Assembly: GCA_035642125.1 (NCBI GenBank)
Contig: DASQSZ010000339.1
Span: forward strand, 1-11,046
Direction: 5' to 3'
DNA length: 11,046 nucleotides
Source: CALAED01 sp937891035
GTDB taxonomy: Bacteria; Actinomycetota; Actinomycetes; Streptosporangiales; Streptosporangiaceae
Under the pieces are notes generated by a model, which saw only the letters and a list, made by a program, of their open reading frames with translations, ran no database searches and had not been told where the DNA came from. Below are positions 1-6,215 of this stretch, piece by piece; position 1 is the first letter of the stretch; each line of letters opens with the position of its first letter. The position numbers and the translations under genes are program-made.

Positions 1-1971
1 CTCGCCGAGCCGGTCGGCCGACGGCGCGAAGACCCGGCCGCCGTTGCGCCTGGCCACCTCCTCGACGAAGGACAGCAGCCGTCCGTCGTCGGCCAGCATG
101 AACACGTTGAGCGTCGCGCCGCGCCTGGTCATCTTGTCGACCTCGGCCAAGGTGAGCACCAGCGTCTCCGGGGACGGCGGATAGTCGAACAGCGAGCTGC
201 CGTCGCGCCGCAGGTGCGCGGTCGGCTCGCCGTCCGTGACCACAAGCACGATCGGCTCGTACTCCGGATGCTTGTCCAGATGCCGCCCGGCGATGAGCAG
301 CGCGTGGTGCAGGTTGGTGCCCTGCACCATGTCCCAGTCCAGGTCGGCCATCTCGGTCGCGCGCAGCTCGCGGGCGTAGTTGGAGAAACCGATGATCTTG
401 ATCGTGTCCTGGGGGTACTTGGTCGTCACCAGGGAATGCAGCGCGAGCGCCGTCTGCTTGGCCGCGGCCCAGGTGCCGCGCAGCACCATGGAGTACGACA
501 GGTCGACCAGCAGGCAGACCGCGGCGGACGTGCGGCGTTCGGTTTCCAGCACCTCGAAGTCCTCGACGCTCAGCCGTACGCCGCCGTTCATGCCGGCGCC
601 GCCGCCTGGCGCGTCGGGGCCGCCGCCGCTTTGGACCCGCAGCCGTTCTCCTCTGCGGACGGCGTTGCCCACCGTACGGACGACGTCGATCGGCTGTTCG
701 TCGCCGAAGCGCCATTCGCGGCTGGCGCCGGTGAGCTCGCCGCCCTGGCCCGCGTCCGGCTGGTCGTGGTCGCCCTTGCGCGCGGCGTCCACCTGCGCGA
801 ACACCTTGCGGAGCGCGCTTTCGCCCAGGCGCCGGACGGCCTTGGGGGTGAGCTGGAGCGAGCCGCCGCGGCGGACGAGGTAGCCCTGGCGCTCAAGTTC
901 GGCCTCGATGCGGCGCAGCGCGGCGATGTCGTCGACGGCCTGCCGGCCGAGCGCGCGCCGCACGGCCTCTTCGTCGATGTCGTCCATCCGGGCGCCGGGG
1001 TAGTCCTGGCGCAGCGCCGATTCGAGGTCGGCGAGGTCGGCGAGCTCGGCCAGCGCCGTCGTCGCGTCGCTCATGCCGAGCGGGTCGTCGCCGTTCATGT
1101 GTTCCGGGCTACCCCAGGCCAGGTCGGGGCGGCGCAACCGGAGCGAGTCAGACAACCGCGACATCTCCATCGCGAGACCGGCGTCCTCGAGTACCTGGGA
1201 CATCAGCCCGCCCAGCTCGGCCCGCTGCTCTGGGGTGAGCGAGGCGAGCAGCCGGTCCATCGCGGCCGCCCGGCGGGCGAGCGAGTCGACGAGCTCATCG
1301 AGATTGCGCGGGTTGTCGGGGAACATGTCGCCGTACTCCCGCATGAACCGCTCGAAGTCCTCCTGGGTGTGCTCACCCCTGGCGTCCTTTTCGAGCATTT
1401 CGTTGAGTGCGGCCATCATGTCCTTGACCCGCTGCATGGCGCGCGGATCGGGGTTTTCCAAGGACTGCTTGATGCCGCGGAACTGCGCGTCCAGGACGTC
1501 GCGGCGTAGCAGGTCGGTCAGCTCTTGGAAGGTCTGCCTGGCCTCGGGCGAGCGCCAGTCGTAGTCGGAGAGCCGGCGGACCGCCTGCGCGGTGTCGGAC
1601 GGCAGCGCGTCAAGCTCGGCCTCGCGCAGCCGGGCGTCGTCGCTCGGGTCGGGGAACAGCGCCGCCCGCTCCTGCCCGATCGCCTTGTCGAGCAGCGCCC
1701 TGGCCTGCTCCAGCGTGCCGTCGAGCCGGCCCTGCCCGCGCAGCTCCCGGCGCCGCTCGCGGACCTGGCGCAGCAGGTCATCCAGGCCGCGCCGGCGCGG
1801 AGCGCCGCCGTGCGGAGAAAGCCCGCGCCGCATCAACTCGCGCAGCGCGTCACCCGGGCTGGTGCCCTCCAGGATCGAATCGCCCATCGAGTCGAGCGCG
1901 GCGCGGACGTCGTACGGCGGCGCGAGCGGATCTGGCCCCTCGCGGTACGCCCCGTACCGATACCGACTCAT
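1..1971 (-). CDS. VWA-domain protein, MoxR partner (C-terminus cut by window edge)
   Basis: 657 codons are visible with no stop, so the gene continues past position 1. The ATG at 1971 is preceded by AGAGGGAG (1983-1976), a good ribosome binding site. Residues 1 to about 470 are charged, Arg/Glu-rich and mostly helical in character, with no domain I recognise. A von Willebrand factor A domain starts near residue 480. Its metal-ion-dependent adhesion site is complete: D490-L-S492-Y-S494, a threonine at T552 (GTNLHHA) and an aspartate at D580 (VTDGEP). There is no AAA domain, so this is not a ChlD/BchD subunit but resembles the stand-alone VWA partners of MoxR ATPases (CoxE-like). In such pairs the VWA protein binds a metal or a client and the ATPase remodels it; the client here is unknown. 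It lies 85 bp downstream of the ATPase gene on the same strand, so the two are probably cotranscribed. The visible end (ADRLGE) reads like the tail of a VWA domain, so probably little is missing. Confidence 0.9.
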   Translation of the reverse strand, partial: MSRYRYGAYREGPDPLAPPYDVRAALDSMGDSILEGTSPGDALRELMRRGLSPHGGAPRRRGLDDLLRQVRERRRELRGQGRLDGTLEQARALLDKAIGQERAALFPDPSDDARLREAELDALPSDTAQAVRRLSDYDWRSPEARQTFQELTDLLRRDVLDAQFRGIKQSLENPDPRAMQRVKDMMAALNEMLEKDARGEHTQEDFERFMREYGDMFPDNPRNLDELVDSLARRAAAMDRLLASLTPEQRAELGGLMSQVLEDAGLAMEMSRLSDSLRLRRPDLAWGSPEHMNGDDPLGMSDATTALAELADLADLESALRQDYPGARMDDIDEEAVRRALGRQAVDDIAALRRIEAELERQGYLVRRGGSLQLTPKAVRRLGESALRKVFAQVDAARKGDHDQPDAGQGGELTGASREWRFGDEQPIDVVRTVGNAVRRGERLRVQSGGGPDAPGGGAGMNGGVRLSVEDFEVLETERRTSAAVCLLVDLSYSMVLRGTWAAAKQTALALHSLVTTKYPQDTIKIIGFSNYARELRATEMADLDWDMVQGTNLHHALLIAGRHLDKHPEYEPIVLVVTDGEPTAHLRRDGSSLFDYPPSPETLVLTLAEVDKMTRRGATLNVFMLADDGRLLSFVEEVARRNGGRVFAPSADRLGE

Positions 1972-2006
1972 GCCACTCCCTCTGGGCTGGTTTGGCTGCT
2001 TACGTC

Positions 2007-2041
2007 CTCATGTGCTCATGTGCTCATGTGCTCATGTGCTC
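2007..2041. repeat. 8-bp tandem repeat, unit CTCATGTG, about 4.4 copies
   Basis: Four perfect copies of CTCATGTG run from 2007 to 2038, followed by a partial CTC to 2041. The repeat sits in the 85-bp gap between the MoxR-type ATPase stop and the VWA start. On the minus strand (the direction of transcription) each unit brings an ATG and a TGA. The first three ATGs, at 2035, 2027 and 2019, read ATG-AGC-ACA-TGA; the last, at 2011, reads ATG-AGG-ACG-TAA. An in-frame ATG at 2050 gives an eight-residue peptide, MPEEHMST, ending inside the repeat at 2024. Because the unit is not a multiple of three, copy-number change would alter spacing and the reading of any leader peptide. Whether it has any function is unknown. 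Confidence 0.9.
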
Positions 2042-2056
2042 TTCGGGCATGGGGCT

Positions 2057-3427
2057 TTAGGTGCGGTAGGTCGTGGTTCCGTGGGTGTCGTCTTTGGACA
2101 GCCTGCGGGTGAGATAGAGGCCTTCGAGAACGAACTCCAGCGCGGCGGCGGCCTGTCCCGGCGACTCGCCGGTCATGCCGAGCCGTTCGACGATCTTGGC
2201 CAGGCCGGAAACCGGGCCGATGCGCCGCAGCAACTCGCCCGCCGACACCAACTCGCCGGACTCGACGCTGTCGCCCGCGTCGAATTTGTCGAGCAGACCG
2301 GACAGGTCGGCGCCGCCCAGGAAGTGCCGGTAGGTCTCGGCGGTGGCCCGGCGCAGCAGATGTTCCAGCACCTCCTGCTCGCGGCCCTCCTCGCTGACCT
2401 CGAACTCGACCTTGCCCATCAGGGTGGGCACCACCGCGGGCAGGTCGCATATCCGGGCGATCGGCTCGTCCTCGCCCGCGAGCGCGGCGCGCCGCAGTGC
2501 GCCGGCGGCGACCGTCTCGGCCCCGGCGATCGCGAAACGGGCCGACACCCCGGACCGAGAGTCCACCGCCGGCGAGTCTCTGACCAGCCGGGTGAACCGT
2601 GCGATCACCTCGATGAGATGGCGCGGCACGAGGCCGTCGACCTGGGCCTCCTGCGCGATGAGGGCGAGTTCGTCGGCCAGCGCGAGCGGGTAGTGCGTGC
2701 GGATCTCGGCGCCGAACCGGTCCTTCAGCGGGGTGATGATGCGGCCCCTGTTGGTGTAGTCCTCCGGATTGGCGCTGGCGATCAGAAGCACGTCCAGCGG
2801 CAGCCGCAGCGCGTACCCGCGGACCTGGATGTCTCGTTCCTCCAGCACGTTGAGCAACGACACTTGGATGCGTTCGGCCAGGTCGGGCAGCTCGTTGATG
2901 GAGAAGATGCCCCGGTTGGTGCGCGGCACCAGGCCGTAGTGCACCGTCTCGGGGTCACCGAGCGTACGGCCCTCCGCGACCTTGATCGGATCGATGTCGC
3001 CGATGAGGTCGCCCACGCTTGTGTCCGGCGTGGCCAGCTTTTCGCCGTACCGTTCGTCCCTATGCTTCCAGGCGACCGGCAGGTCGTCGCCTTGCTCGGC
3101 GGCGAGGCGGCGGCAGCGGACGCACGCCGGGACGTAAGGGTGGTCGTTGATCTCGCAGCCTTCGACCACGGGCGTCCACTCGTCGAGCAGCCCGACCAAG
3201 GTGCGGATCAGCCGGGTCTTGCCCTGGCCACGCTCGCCCAGCAAGACCAGATCGTGCCCCGCCAGCAGGGCCCGTTCGAGATGGGGCAGAACCGTGTCGT
3301 CAAAACCGACGATTCCGGGAAATCGGGATTCGCCGGATCTCAGTCGGGAGAGCAGATTGTCGCGGACTTCGGTCTTGACCGACCGCTGGACGTGACCGCT
3401 CGTCCGAAGCTCGCCAACGGTGGTCAT
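2057..3427 (-). CDS. MoxR-type AAA+ ATPase (magnesium chelatase ChlI-like)
   Basis: A 456-residue AAA+ ATPase. Walker A is GERGQGKT (64-71). The Walker B position reads GIFSINEL (173-180), with Asn instead of the usual Asp before Glu179. Sensor 1 is the Asn in LIASANPED (N220). An arginine-finger-like DRFG starts at 236 and a sensor-2-like SGVSARFAIAG at 292. An insert after Walker A carries Cys91, Cys102 and Cys105 (CVRC), a possible metal site. The C-terminal third is helical. MoxR ATPases act with VWA proteins to remodel or metallate client proteins in the cytoplasm, and the next gene encodes such a partner. I chose the ATG at 3427 (MTTVGELRTSG) because the family-like sequence begins there; its ribosome binding site is poor (GAGCGGG). 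An ATG at 3496 would add 23 Arg-rich residues with no family resemblance. It is transcribed divergently from the FIST gene. The exact function and client are not known. Confidence 0.9.
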   Translation of the reverse strand: MTTVGELRTSGHVQRSVKTEVRDNLLSRLRSGESRFPGIVGFDDTVLPHLERALLAGHDLVLLGERGQGKTRLIRTLVGLLDEWTPVVEGCEINDHPYVPACVRCRRLAAEQGDDLPVAWKHRDERYGEKLATPDTSVGDLIGDIDPIKVAEGRTLGDPETVHYGLVPRTNRGIFSINELPDLAERIQVSLLNVLEERDIQVRGYALRLPLDVLLIASANPEDYTNRGRIITPLKDRFGAEIRTHYPLALADELALIAQEAQVDGLVPRHLIEVIARFTRLVRDSPAVDSRSGVSARFAIAGAETVAAGALRRAALAGEDEPIARICDLPAVVPTLMGKVEFEVSEEGREQEVLEHLLRRATAETYRHFLGGADLSGLLDKFDAGDSVESGELVSAGELLRRIGPVSGLAKIVERLGMTGESPGQAAAALEFVLEGLYLTRRLSKDDTHGTTTYRT

Positions 3428-3666
3428 CCCGCTCGGAGTGGTAGCACGCACGCGTTCGACAGTACGTCGCCGATGCGCCGACTCGCACCCCGACATTCCC
3501 GCGAAGCGAGCTTTTCGGGCGTCCTTCCGCTGGCTTTCCCGGGTCGCTCCGGAGCTGTCCTGGCCAGGTCCGAGCGCTGCCGAGCCCCTGTCCGCGGGCT
3601 CTCCGCGAGCTCTCCGAGCCTGATTCGGTAGGTTTCCGCGATCCTGCGGCCGATCATGGCACCCGT

Positions 3667-3696
3667 TTGAGCCGTCCGGCGTTGAACCTGAAGAAT
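3667..3696 (+). promoter_or_regulatory. Possible promoter of the FIST-ROK operon
   Basis: TTGAGC (3667-3672) and AAGAAT (3691-3696) are 18 nt apart. Each matches the TTGACA/TATAAT housekeeping consensus at four of six positions. Transcription would start near 3703, leaving a leader of about 50 nt before the GTG at 3757. The match is weak; transcript 5'-end mapping would settle it. Confidence 0.25.
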
Positions 3697-3740
3697 TGGG
3701 GAGACCAGGGAACAGATGGGGACAGGGACGACGAGGACCC

Positions 3741-3749
3741 AGGAGGAGG
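3741..3749 (+). promoter_or_regulatory. Strong ribosome binding site that sets the FIST start
   Basis: AGGAGGAGG at 3741-3749 is a near-perfect Shine-Dalgarno sequence ending 7 nt before GTG at 3757. It is the main reason for placing the FIST start there rather than at an upstream in-frame TTG at 3667, which has no such site. Confidence 0.85.
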
Positions 3750-3756
3750 CAAGCCA

Positions 3757-4935
3757 GTGGCGCGATTCGGCGATGGCGTGGCGACCGGGCCCAATCTGCT
3801 CGGCGCCGCCGAGACGGCCGTCAAGCAGGCGGTCGCGCCGCTCGACCGCCGGCCCGACCTGGCCTGCGTTTTCGTCTGCGGCGACGACCCTGACTTGGTG
3901 ACCGAGGCGGCCCACCGCGCCATGCGGGCCGCGGACGCCCGTACGGTGCTCGGCTGCACGGCTTCCGGCGTGATCGGCGGCAGCCGCGGCGTCGAAGAGA
4001 CCAGCGCGGTGAGCGCCTGGACCGCGGTGCTGCCGGACGCCCGGCTCGAGCCCTTCCGCCTGGAGACCATGCGCACCGACGATCGCCTCATGGTGCTCGG
4101 CATGCCCGAGGCGCAAGACGACGACGTGGTCGGGGTGCTGCTCGCCGACCCCTACAGCTTTCCCGTGGACGCCTTCGTCGAGCGCTCCGGCGACGTGCTG
4201 CCCGGGCTGCCGCTGGTGGGCGGGCTGGCCGGCGCGAACGGCGGCCCGGGCTCGGTCCGGCTCTTCATCGACGACGAGGTGATCGACTCCGGTGCCGTCG
4301 GGGTGGTGCTCGGCGGGCCCATCGTCGCCGCGACGCTGGTCAGCCAGGGCGCCCGGCCGATCGGGCCGACGATGGTGGTCACCAAGGCCGAGGACAACAT
4401 CTTGTACGAGCTGGCCGGCATGCCGGCCCTGAGCAAGCTCGAGCAGATCGTCGCCGAGCTGAGCGCCGAGGAGCAGGCACTGGCCGCCGGCGGGCTGCTG
4501 ATCGGCGTGGCCATGGACGAGTACGCCGAAGAGCACGAGCAGGGCGACTTCCTGGTGCGCGGGGTCGTGGGGGCCGACACCGACGAGAGCGCGATCGCCA
4601 TCGGCGACGTCGTCGAGGTCGGCCGTACCGTGCGGTTCCAGGTGCGCGACGCGAGCGCCGCGGAAGACGACCTGACCGGGCTGCTCGACCGCTTCGACCT
4701 GCCGTCCGTCGAGGGCGCCCTGCTGTTTTCGTGCAACGCGCGCGGGCGCGCGATGTTCCCCACCTCCGATCACGACATCGAGGTGGTGCGGCGCGCGCTC
4801 ACCGCGGGCGGCGTCGGCGGCTTCTTCGCCGCGGGGGAGATCGGCCCGGTGGGCGGCCGCAATCATGTGCACGGGTTCACCGCGTCGATCCTGGCCTTCG
4901 GTCCCGCGGACGCGGCGTCGGCGCATGGCGAGTGA
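3757..4935 (+). CDS. FIST N/FIST C domain protein (putative small-ligand sensor)
   Basis: A 392-residue soluble protein starting at GTG 3757 behind a strong ribosome binding site. The N-terminal FIST domain covers roughly residues 35-230, with LGCTASGVIGG (65-75) and LPLVGGLAGANGG (151-163). The FIST C domain covers about 225-375, with ALLFSCNARGRAMFP (321-335) and the C-terminal signature FFAAGEIGPVGGRNH (356-370). FIST domains are found in signal transduction proteins and are proposed to bind small ligands such as amino acids. Here the domain stands alone, with no kinase, cyclase or chemotaxis output module and no membrane segment. So it either signals through a partner or acts in a way not seen from sequence. 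Its last 11 bases overlap the ROK gene start, so the two are translationally coupled. That suggests a joint role, though the ligand is unknown. Confidence 0.9.
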   Translation: MARFGDGVATGPNLLGAAETAVKQAVAPLDRRPDLACVFVCGDDPDLVTEAAHRAMRAADARTVLGCTASGVIGGSRGVEETSAVSAWTAVLPDARLEPFRLETMRTDDRLMVLGMPEAQDDDVVGVLLADPYSFPVDAFVERSGDVLPGLPLVGGLAGANGGPGSVRLFIDDEVIDSGAVGVVLGGPIVAATLVSQGARPIGPTMVVTKAEDNILYELAGMPALSKLEQIVAELSAEEQALAAGGLLIGVAMDEYAEEHEQGDFLVRGVVGADTDESAIAIGDVVEVGRTVRFQVRDASAAEDDLTGLLDRFDLPSVEGALLFSCNARGRAMFPTSDHDIEVVRRALTAGGVGGFFAAGEIGPVGGRNHVHGFTASILAFGPADAASAHGE

Positions 4936-5869
4936 CGACCTCGCGCTCGCGGTCGACATCGGCGGCACCAAGCTCGCCGCGGCGCTCGTGGAGCCACAGG
5001 GCAGGCTGGCCGGCTACGCCCGGGTCGAGACCCCGACGGGGCTCGACGGCGAGGCCCTGTGGCGTACGCTCGTCGCGCTGCTCGGCAAGCTGCTCGCCGA
5101 GCACGGAGACCCGCCGCTCGCCGGCGTTGGGGTCGGCTGCGGCGGCCCGATGACCTGGCCGGCCGCCGAGGTCTCCCCACTCAGCATCCCGGCCTGGCGA
5201 GACTTTCCGCTGCGGGAGCGGCTGGCCGAGCGATTTCCGTCGACTCCCGTACGGGTGCACAACGACGCGGTCTGCGTGGCGGTCGGAGAGCACTGGCGCG
5301 GTGCCGGGCGCGGCCGCGACAACGTGCTCGGCATGGTGGTGTCGACCGGCGTGGGCGGCGGGCTCGTCCTGGACGGCCGGCTGGTCGACGGAGCCAGCGG
5401 CAATGCGGGTCATATCGGCCATGTCGTCGTGGACCCCGGCGGCCCGGACTGCCTGTGCGGCGGTCGCGGGTGCCTGGAGGCCGTCGCCCGCGGCCCCAAC
5501 CTCGTCGCGTGGGCGCAGGCGCAGGGCTGGCGGCAGGGCGGCACGGTCACCGGCGTGGACCTGTCCGCTGACGCCGCGCGCGGTCATCAAGTCGCGGCCG
5601 CGGCGCTGCGGCGGGCGGGGCGGGCGTTGGGCGTCGCCATCGCGTCGGCGACCCACCTGTGCGACCTGGAGGTGGTCGCGATCGGGGGCGGACTCTCCCA
5701 GGCCGGGGCCCGCCTGTTCGATCCGCTCGAGCAGACCTTCCGTGCGCACGCCAGGATGGACTTCGCCCGCGAGGTACGCGTCGTGCCCGCCGCCCTCGGC
5801 CAGACCGCCGGCCTGGTCGGCGCCGCGGCCTTCATCTTCGCCGCCGCCGACTACTGGCACGCGCCTTAG
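4925..5869 (+). CDS. ROK-family sugar kinase-like protein
   Basis: A 314-residue ROK protein without a DNA-binding N-terminus, so a kinase-type rather than repressor-type member. DIGGTK (11-16) is the phosphate-binding loop. HND (112-114) holds the expected catalytic Asp. STGVGGG (140-146) and IGGGLS (253-258) are the nucleotide-binding turns. The zinc motif is CLCGGRGC (176-183) with a histidine upstream. The sugar-contact motif, normally ExGH in glucokinases, reads HIGH here (H163 to H166), so glucose may not be the substrate. Predicted reaction: ATP-dependent phosphorylation of a hexose or amino sugar in the cytoplasm. I chose ATG 4925 because DIGGTK then sits at its usual position near the N-terminus; an upstream ATG at 4865 adds only Arg/Ser-rich sequence read from within the FIST gene. 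The 11-bp overlap with FIST and lack of a clear own ribosome binding site indicate translational coupling. Confidence 0.88.
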   Translation: MASDDLALAVDIGGTKLAAALVEPQGRLAGYARVETPTGLDGEALWRTLVALLGKLLAEHGDPPLAGVGVGCGGPMTWPAAEVSPLSIPAWRDFPLRERLAERFPSTPVRVHNDAVCVAVGEHWRGAGRGRDNVLGMVVSTGVGGGLVLDGRLVDGASGNAGHIGHVVVDPGGPDCLCGGRGCLEAVARGPNLVAWAQAQGWRQGGTVTGVDLSADAARGHQVAAAALRRAGRALGVAIASATHLCDLEVVAIGGGLSQAGARLFDPLEQTFRAHARMDFAREVRVVPAALGQTAGLVGAAAFIFAAADYWHAP

Positions 5870-5894
5870 CCGACCCGGGTGCCGGCCCGGCCCG

Positions 5895-5912
5895 GCCCGT
5901 CCGCCGGCGGGC
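5895..5912 (+). terminator. Possible terminator hairpin after ROK
   Basis: GCCCG (5895-5899) pairs with CGGGC (5908-5912) around an 8-nt loop, 26 nt after the ROK stop. There is no T-run. Actinomycete terminators often lack one, but in sequence this GC-rich such stems also arise by chance. Confidence 0.3.
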
Positions 5913-6094
5913 GTGGAACGCGGCCGCAGCGGTGACGACGCAGTGCCCCTGTTGCTTCCGGATCGCGGGCGGTGACTAGGTCGTTCCCATCTCTCGTCCT
6001 GGCTTCGCGGCGGACCTGGCGTCGTAAATGAGCCGGGAAGGCGCATCCACTCGACACGCAGGCGGTCTTGGCCAATTTATAACTTTAAGGTCTC

Positions 6095-6117
6095 GGCGCG
6101 TGGCGGCCGCAAGCGCC
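6095..6117. terminator. Possible bidirectional terminator hairpin
   Basis: GGCGC (6095-6099) pairs with GCGCC (6113-6117). The loop contains the palindrome GCGGCCGC (6103-6110), which can extend the stem. On the plus strand a T-run (6130-6134) follows 12 nt later. On the minus strand an A/T-rich stretch follows directly. It could end transcripts from either convergent gene, but it is far from both stops (about 100-230 nt). Confidence 0.3.
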
Positions 6118-6125
6118 TATGTGCC

Positions 6126-6190
6126 GCCGTTTTTGGCGTGGTCTTCGGCGGAGAAGCGAGTCGGAAAAGGTAAGGCTCGGCGCCCAGTGT
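6126..6190 (-). pseudogene. Decayed partial copy of the beta-helix gene C-terminal region
   Basis: This segment aligns with 6387-6452 inside the intact beta-helix gene. Both contain GCCGTT, then TTGGC-TGGTC, then GGCGGAGAA, then TCGGAAAAG, then GGCGCCC in the same order and at near-equal spacing. They differ by a 3-base gap and single-base indels. Read on the minus strand, the fragment gives FSAEDHAKNGG followed by a stop, against FSAGDHAKKNG in the intact protein (residues 330-340). A weaker echo may extend further downstream: a TTATAA at 6075-6080 corresponds to the TTATAA coding for VFYNN in the intact gene. The fragment has no start of its own and lies just after the stop of its intact relative, on the same strand. 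It is most simply the remnant of a tandem paralogue or of a replaced 3' end. Confidence 0.65.
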
Positions 6191-6202
6191 AGCCTGCCAC
6201 AC
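6187..6202 (-). terminator. Possible terminator hairpin after the beta-helix gene
   Basis: On the minus strand GTGTGG and CTACAC pair (one G-T pair) around a CAGG loop, 13 nt after the beta-helix stop codon. A TTTT lies about 20 nt further on, too far for a classical terminator, so support is weak. Confidence 0.25.
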
Positions 6203-6215
6203 GATCGGAGCCGAG

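Larger units (their letters stand above)
3428..3756. other. Divergent intergenic region between ATPase and FIST operons
   Basis: These 329 bases separate two divergent operons and should carry both promoters. Open frames crossing it on both strands are continuations of shadow frames. I see one weak plus-strand promoter candidate (listed separately). A 6-bp inverted repeat GAGCCC (3582-3587) / GGGCTC (3596-3601) with an 8-nt loop could be an operator or simply a chance GC-rich hairpin. No convincing -35/-10 pair is visible for the minus-strand ATPase operon. If the ATPase instead started at 3496, the spacer would be 69 bases shorter. Confidence 0.6.
5870..6215. other. Non-coding stretch between convergent ROK and beta-helix genes
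   Basis: These 346 bases lie between the 3' ends of two convergent genes. They hold three weak hairpins (5895-5912, 6095-6117, 6187-6202), a decayed copy of beta-helix coding sequence (6126-6190) and an A/T-rich patch near 6074-6090. The right half differs sharply in composition from the very GC-rich left side, as if a junction between older backbone and the glycan locus lies here. Short open frames on both strands show no recognisable protein. Confidence 0.6.

Noticed and set aside
2007..2041. CRISPR-like or transposon-end repeat
   Set aside because: The units are 8 bp with no spacers, no inverted ends and no nearby transposase or cas gene; it is a simple tandem repeat.
3428..3496. N-terminal extension of the ATPase to the ATG at 3496
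   Set aside because: The 23 extra residues are Arg-rich and unlike the family; the conserved-looking N-terminus begins at 3427. Not fully excluded because neither start has a strong ribosome binding site.
214..3631. Long plus-strand open frames (431 and 679 codons) opposite the VWA and ATPase genes
   Set aside because: They are the antisense of genes with clear domain motifs; long empty frames are expected opposite high-GC genes, and the translations are Arg/Gly/Ala-rich with no recognisable family.
3424..4971. Minus-strand open frame of 515 codons across the FIST gene
   Set aside because: It is antisense to a protein with complete FIST domains; the translation has no family resemblance and is low in complexity.
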